DNA of 64,000 nucleotides, taken from NCBI GenBank assembly GCA_017302895.1, contig JAFLBV010000003.1:1-64000 (forward strand), given 5' to 3'. How positions within the stretch are numbered: the first letter of the stretch is position 1; each line of letters starts with the position of its first letter. The translations under genes were made by a program, and so were the position numbers. The DNA is from Ignavibacteria bacterium (GTDB lineage: Bacteria > Bacteroidota > Ignavibacteria > Ignavibacteriales > Ignavibacteriaceae). Shown in pieces: positions 61,647 to 64,000 of the stretch. The notes beneath the pieces were generated by a model that saw only the letters and a program-made list of their open reading frames with translations, did not search any database and was not told the origin of the DNA.

Positions 61647-63038
61647 TTAGTAGTTAATTCTCAGAATTGGTGAAAATACAACATATGTGTCGTATCTGTA
61701 TGGGAATTTGGTTTTATTAACGCTAAATGAGCTGAATATCTGAACATCCAGACCGAAATTACCACTTACCATACCCATAGCCTTTAATCCAACAAATCCA
61801 TATCCATCAGTTGCATAACCTCCAACCAAATTGATGGAATGCTGGATGAGTCCTGCTGATTTTCTGACACCAACTTCGGCAGATAAAATATGATTAAATT
61901 TCTGCATAAAGCTTTTTCTTCCCTTTTCCAGATCAATAATCTCTGCCTGAGCGGGGTCGAGACGCAGCTTGTTAATGTCGGAGGATGAAAGAACAAGACC
62001 GACTTCAAGATCACCAAAGTCAAACACATTCATAAGATTTCTTTTTCTGAGCTCCCAGTTCAAAATGAACTTGTTGGAAAAGAAATCCTGAACTGTTGTG
62101 AATTTGCCAAAATCAGCCTTCTTGTTATCATTTATTGTAACTTTACCTTCAACTGAGAAGAGTACATCTTTCATGAAGTCGGAATCAATAAATGTAAAAG
62201 GATAGCCTTCAAGTTTGGCATATACAGACTGACCTGCAACCCAGAGTCTTGAGACTTTTCCGTCATCTTTATAAGGTCTGTTAGATGGTATGCCTGCACC
62301 AATTGATAGTCTGTATGTGAATTTCTCAGGATCATTGCTTAGACTCTTGAAGTATGTAAGTCTAGATCCAACGAAATATTCATTCAGATACCACCCGGGC
62401 CAGAAAGCTTTATCACTTCCCCATTGCCCAAACAAGGAAAGAAGGTATTTATTGCTTCCCTCTGATGTTGTACCCCAGTACATCACTTCAGGGCGAAGCA
62501 GGTTAAGGTTTACATCAAAGTTATAACCCATTTTGGTGTAGGTCTGTTGCTTTGTTGTCTCTTTGTAAAAATAAGTCAGCTCTTTGATTTTGTCGTAAGA
62601 CTTATCCCCGACAATCTCTTTCAACAGAAAACCGTCATGAACGATATCAAAAAGAGGTTGAGGATTTTCTTTCCCGATCTCACCAGAAGGGTAAAATGCG
62701 AAGAACTCGAGTTCGTCATCATAGTACCGTTTTCTTACTTCAATTGTGACATCGCCTTCCTGAACCTGTTTAACTCTTTCTTTGATGATATCAGGTTTCA
62801 CAGTTCTTCCGTTCAAACGAAGGGCATTTCTTACCACAAACCTGTTGAAAATCTCACGAATAAAAGTGGGATCATCGATCATCCATTTTTGTTTGAGATC
62901 ATCAAAAGCAAGGGTGTTATACTCCAAACTTTGATACAGGTTCTTGAGTTTTTCTACCTCGGGGTCACCGGCTGTCTGCGCCTTTATGTATGGCACAAAC
63001 ATCAGGAACGCCGTTACTATAAATAATGTCTTTTTCAT
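61647..63038 (-). CDS. Large exported protein B2, paralogue of B1
   Basis: About 463 aa from the ATG at 63038 (MKKTLFIVTAFLMFVPYIKA, a normal signal peptide); an ATG at 63050 would add four residues. It aligns with B1 along its length: FDDLKQKWMIDDPTFIREIF near residue 45, RTVKPDIIKERVKQV, RKRYYDDELEFFAFYP near 103, LFGQWGSDKAFWPGWYLNE near 200 and the C-terminal YDTYVVFSPILRINY. The function is unknown. It starts 24 bp after the A2 stop. The identity between B1 and B2 looks moderate, so the duplication is not recent. Confidence 0.8.
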   Translation of the reverse strand: MKKTLFIVTAFLMFVPYIKAQTAGDPEVEKLKNLYQSLEYNTLAFDDLKQKWMIDDPTFIREIFNRFVVRNALRLNGRTVKPDIIKERVKQVQEGDVTIEVRKRYYDDELEFFAFYPSGEIGKENPQPLFDIVHDGFLLKEIVGDKSYDKIKELTYFYKETTKQQTYTKMGYNFDVNLNLLRPEVMYWGTTSEGSNKYLLSLFGQWGSDKAFWPGWYLNEYFVGSRLTYFKSLSNDPEKFTYRLSIGAGIPSNRPYKDDGKVSRLWVAGQSVYAKLEGYPFTFIDSDFMKDVLFSVEGKVTINDNKKADFGKFTTVQDFFSNKFILNWELRKRNLMNVFDFGDLEVGLVLSSSDINKLRLDPAQAEIIDLEKGRKSFMQKFNHILSAEVGVRKSAGLIQHSINLVGGYATDGYGFVGLKAMGMVSGNFGLDVQIFSSFSVNKTKFPYRYDTYVVFSPILRINY

Positions 63039-63062
63039 AATTCCATCCATCTCTTAAAATGA

Positions 63063-64000
63063 TTAGAAACCATATCTGTATCTAATTTGGAAGAAAACAC
63101 TTCCTTCGTTTTCCCATTCACGGATGGTTCTTCCGATTGGATTCGAGAAAACAGTTCCTGCAAATCTGAATACATGACCGCCGTCAAGTTCGAGCAGCTT
63201 TAGCCAGCCCTCTGCTTTTACGACAGAATCAAATACTCTTAGCTTCACACCAAAAATATCATTCTGTTCCGGTGCAAAGGTGTAGTGAAGTGTAACAACG
63301 GGTGAAATTAGATTGTCAACCACCTCGGTCTTTGTTGCAGTTGTTCTGCCTCCAGGGTAGTAAGCTCTTAACATATCAAAATAGCCCAATCCGACATCAA
63401 TTCTGAATCTGGAGCTAAGTTTGTCACTCGTATTCCAGTAGAAGGAGAATGAACCCTCTGCCTGTGTAAATGAGAAGTATGCATACTTCTGATTTGCTAC
63501 AAGTTTATCCTTGAATGTCACATAAGGATTTGAATATCCCCTGCCACCAATCGCGACATATGCGTTCATGAAGGGAAGACCAAAAGGTCTCGTAACATGA
63601 AGGTCAATTGCAGCGGATGTACCGACATGGAAGTTGGATGTTGCATTTAGAGCGAAAGGCAGATTGTTTACAATCTCATTTGTCTTTATTCTGATTCTTC
63701 CGAGAAATCTTGCATCAAGAACCATTCCTGCATTAGGGTTTTTTGTGTCCTTGGAAAGATTAAAGAGTGTTCTAAATCCAAAACCAAGGGTGTTGTTCCC
63801 AAATGGCAGAGCATGTAACACAGGTTCTTCCATGGTAATCTCAATCCCGGCAGCACCTATGGAAAAATCCATTGCCTTGTGCGAAAATGAGAGAGAACTG
63901 AATCCTGCATCAATTCTAAAATCTGAAGATGTCGAAACTTCCGCACCCGAACCGGATTGTCCTCTTCCTTTTTTAGTGGAAGACTTTTGTGCAACCTTGG
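63063..64000 (-). CDS. Large exported protein A2, paralogue of A1 (5' end outside window)
   Basis: The minus-strand frame stays open from the stop at 63063 to the window edge, so the gene continues beyond 64000. An internal Met at 63872 is not the true start, because homology to A1 extends upstream of it (KKGRGQSGSG linker, FRIDAGFSSLSFSH). The visible ~312 residues match the C-terminal part of A1, ending FFQIRYRYGF. With B2 it forms the upstream copy of the A-B pair. Confidence 0.8.
   Translation of the reverse strand, partial: KVAQKSSTKKGRGQSGSGAEVSTSSDFRIDAGFSSLSFSHKAMDFSIGAAGIEITMEEPVLHALPFGNNTLGFGFRTLFNLSKDTKNPNAGMVLDARFLGRIRIKTNEIVNNLPFALNATSNFHVGTSAAIDLHVTRPFGLPFMNAYVAIGGRGYSNPYVTFKDKLVANQKYAYFSFTQAEGSFSFYWNTSDKLSSRFRIDVGLGYFDMLRAYYPGGRTTATKTEVVDNLISPVVTLHYTFAPEQNDIFGVKLRVFDSVVKAEGWLKLLELDGGHVFRFAGTVFSNPIGRTIREWENEGSVFFQIRYRYGF

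Noticed and set aside
58685..64000. Mobile element explaining the duplicated gene pairs
   Set aside because: No transposase, terminal inverted repeats or target-site duplications are visible; the copies have diverged, so an old tandem duplication is simpler.

Overview
The window is about 64 kb of a low-to-moderate GC bacterial genome. Gene content points to the Fibrobacteres-Chlorobi-Bacteroidetes (FCB) group, most likely an Ignavibacteria/Chlorobi-side lineage. The pointers are a GWxTD-domain lipid-envelope neighbour protein, LptE next to a Fis-type sigma-54 activator, a single-chain GlyRS, Gram-negative outer-membrane machinery (Omp85, RND/TolC, TonB), and promoters of the FCB form TTTG-N20-TAnnTTTG. 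The organism assignment is inference from these families. The first ~120 bases are about 71% GC, unlike everything else, and look like a chimeric join.

Layout: (1) 1-14104 is one almost gapless minus-strand run. In transcription order it is miaB, a TPR protein, an MBL hydrolase, a sigma-54 activator, LptE, a TPR protein, a GT9 glycosyltransferase, a DUF3108 protein, a zinc-ribbon/DUF2007 protein, cdsA, rimO, a GWxTD protein, a PfkB kinase, an Omp85 protein and a truncated penicillin acylase. Its theme is envelope biogenesis plus RNA/ribosome methylthiolation. (2) 14297-24448 holds a frameshifted small exported protein, an APC permease, DUF711 plus ACT, two secreted/membrane proteins with a PGxGxxYxG motif beside an exported YidD-like protein, an acyl-CoA dehydrogenase, a decayed winged-helix remnant, DedA, and a DUF6600 protein behind a possible sigma-54 promoter. 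(3) 24615-38023 holds a thioredoxin-like protein, a PaaE-type reductase, an MFS transporter, nusB, a DUF218 protein, a tripartite RND efflux operon, and tonB-vanZ-nnrED. (4) 38116-45664 is the membrane-arm half of complex I (nuoJKLMN) with an NhaD-type Na+/H+ antiporter and an orphan 120-aa protein inserted between nuoM and nuoN. (5) Divergent from it, 45853-51253 is hrcA-grpE-dnaJ, then a ComEA-like protein, a pilin-like protein, a PilM-like protein and rsmD. (6) 51286-58613 holds a PabA/TrpG amidotransferase, a TPR protein, glyS, a PAS histidine kinase with an NtrC-type regulator, and an MBL hydrolase. (7) 58685-64000 is a tandemly duplicated pair of large exported proteins of no family I recognise (order B1, A1, B2, A2 by coordinate), both ending in an aromatic residue like outer-membrane barrels. 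This is the best candidate for an undescribed system.

Two small-scale signals stand out. Two intergenic arrays of the same 7-bp repeat family (TAGGTAT-like) begin exactly at a gene's TAG stop and close all three reading frames. Three terminators share the same AGGCTGT...CAGCCT core.
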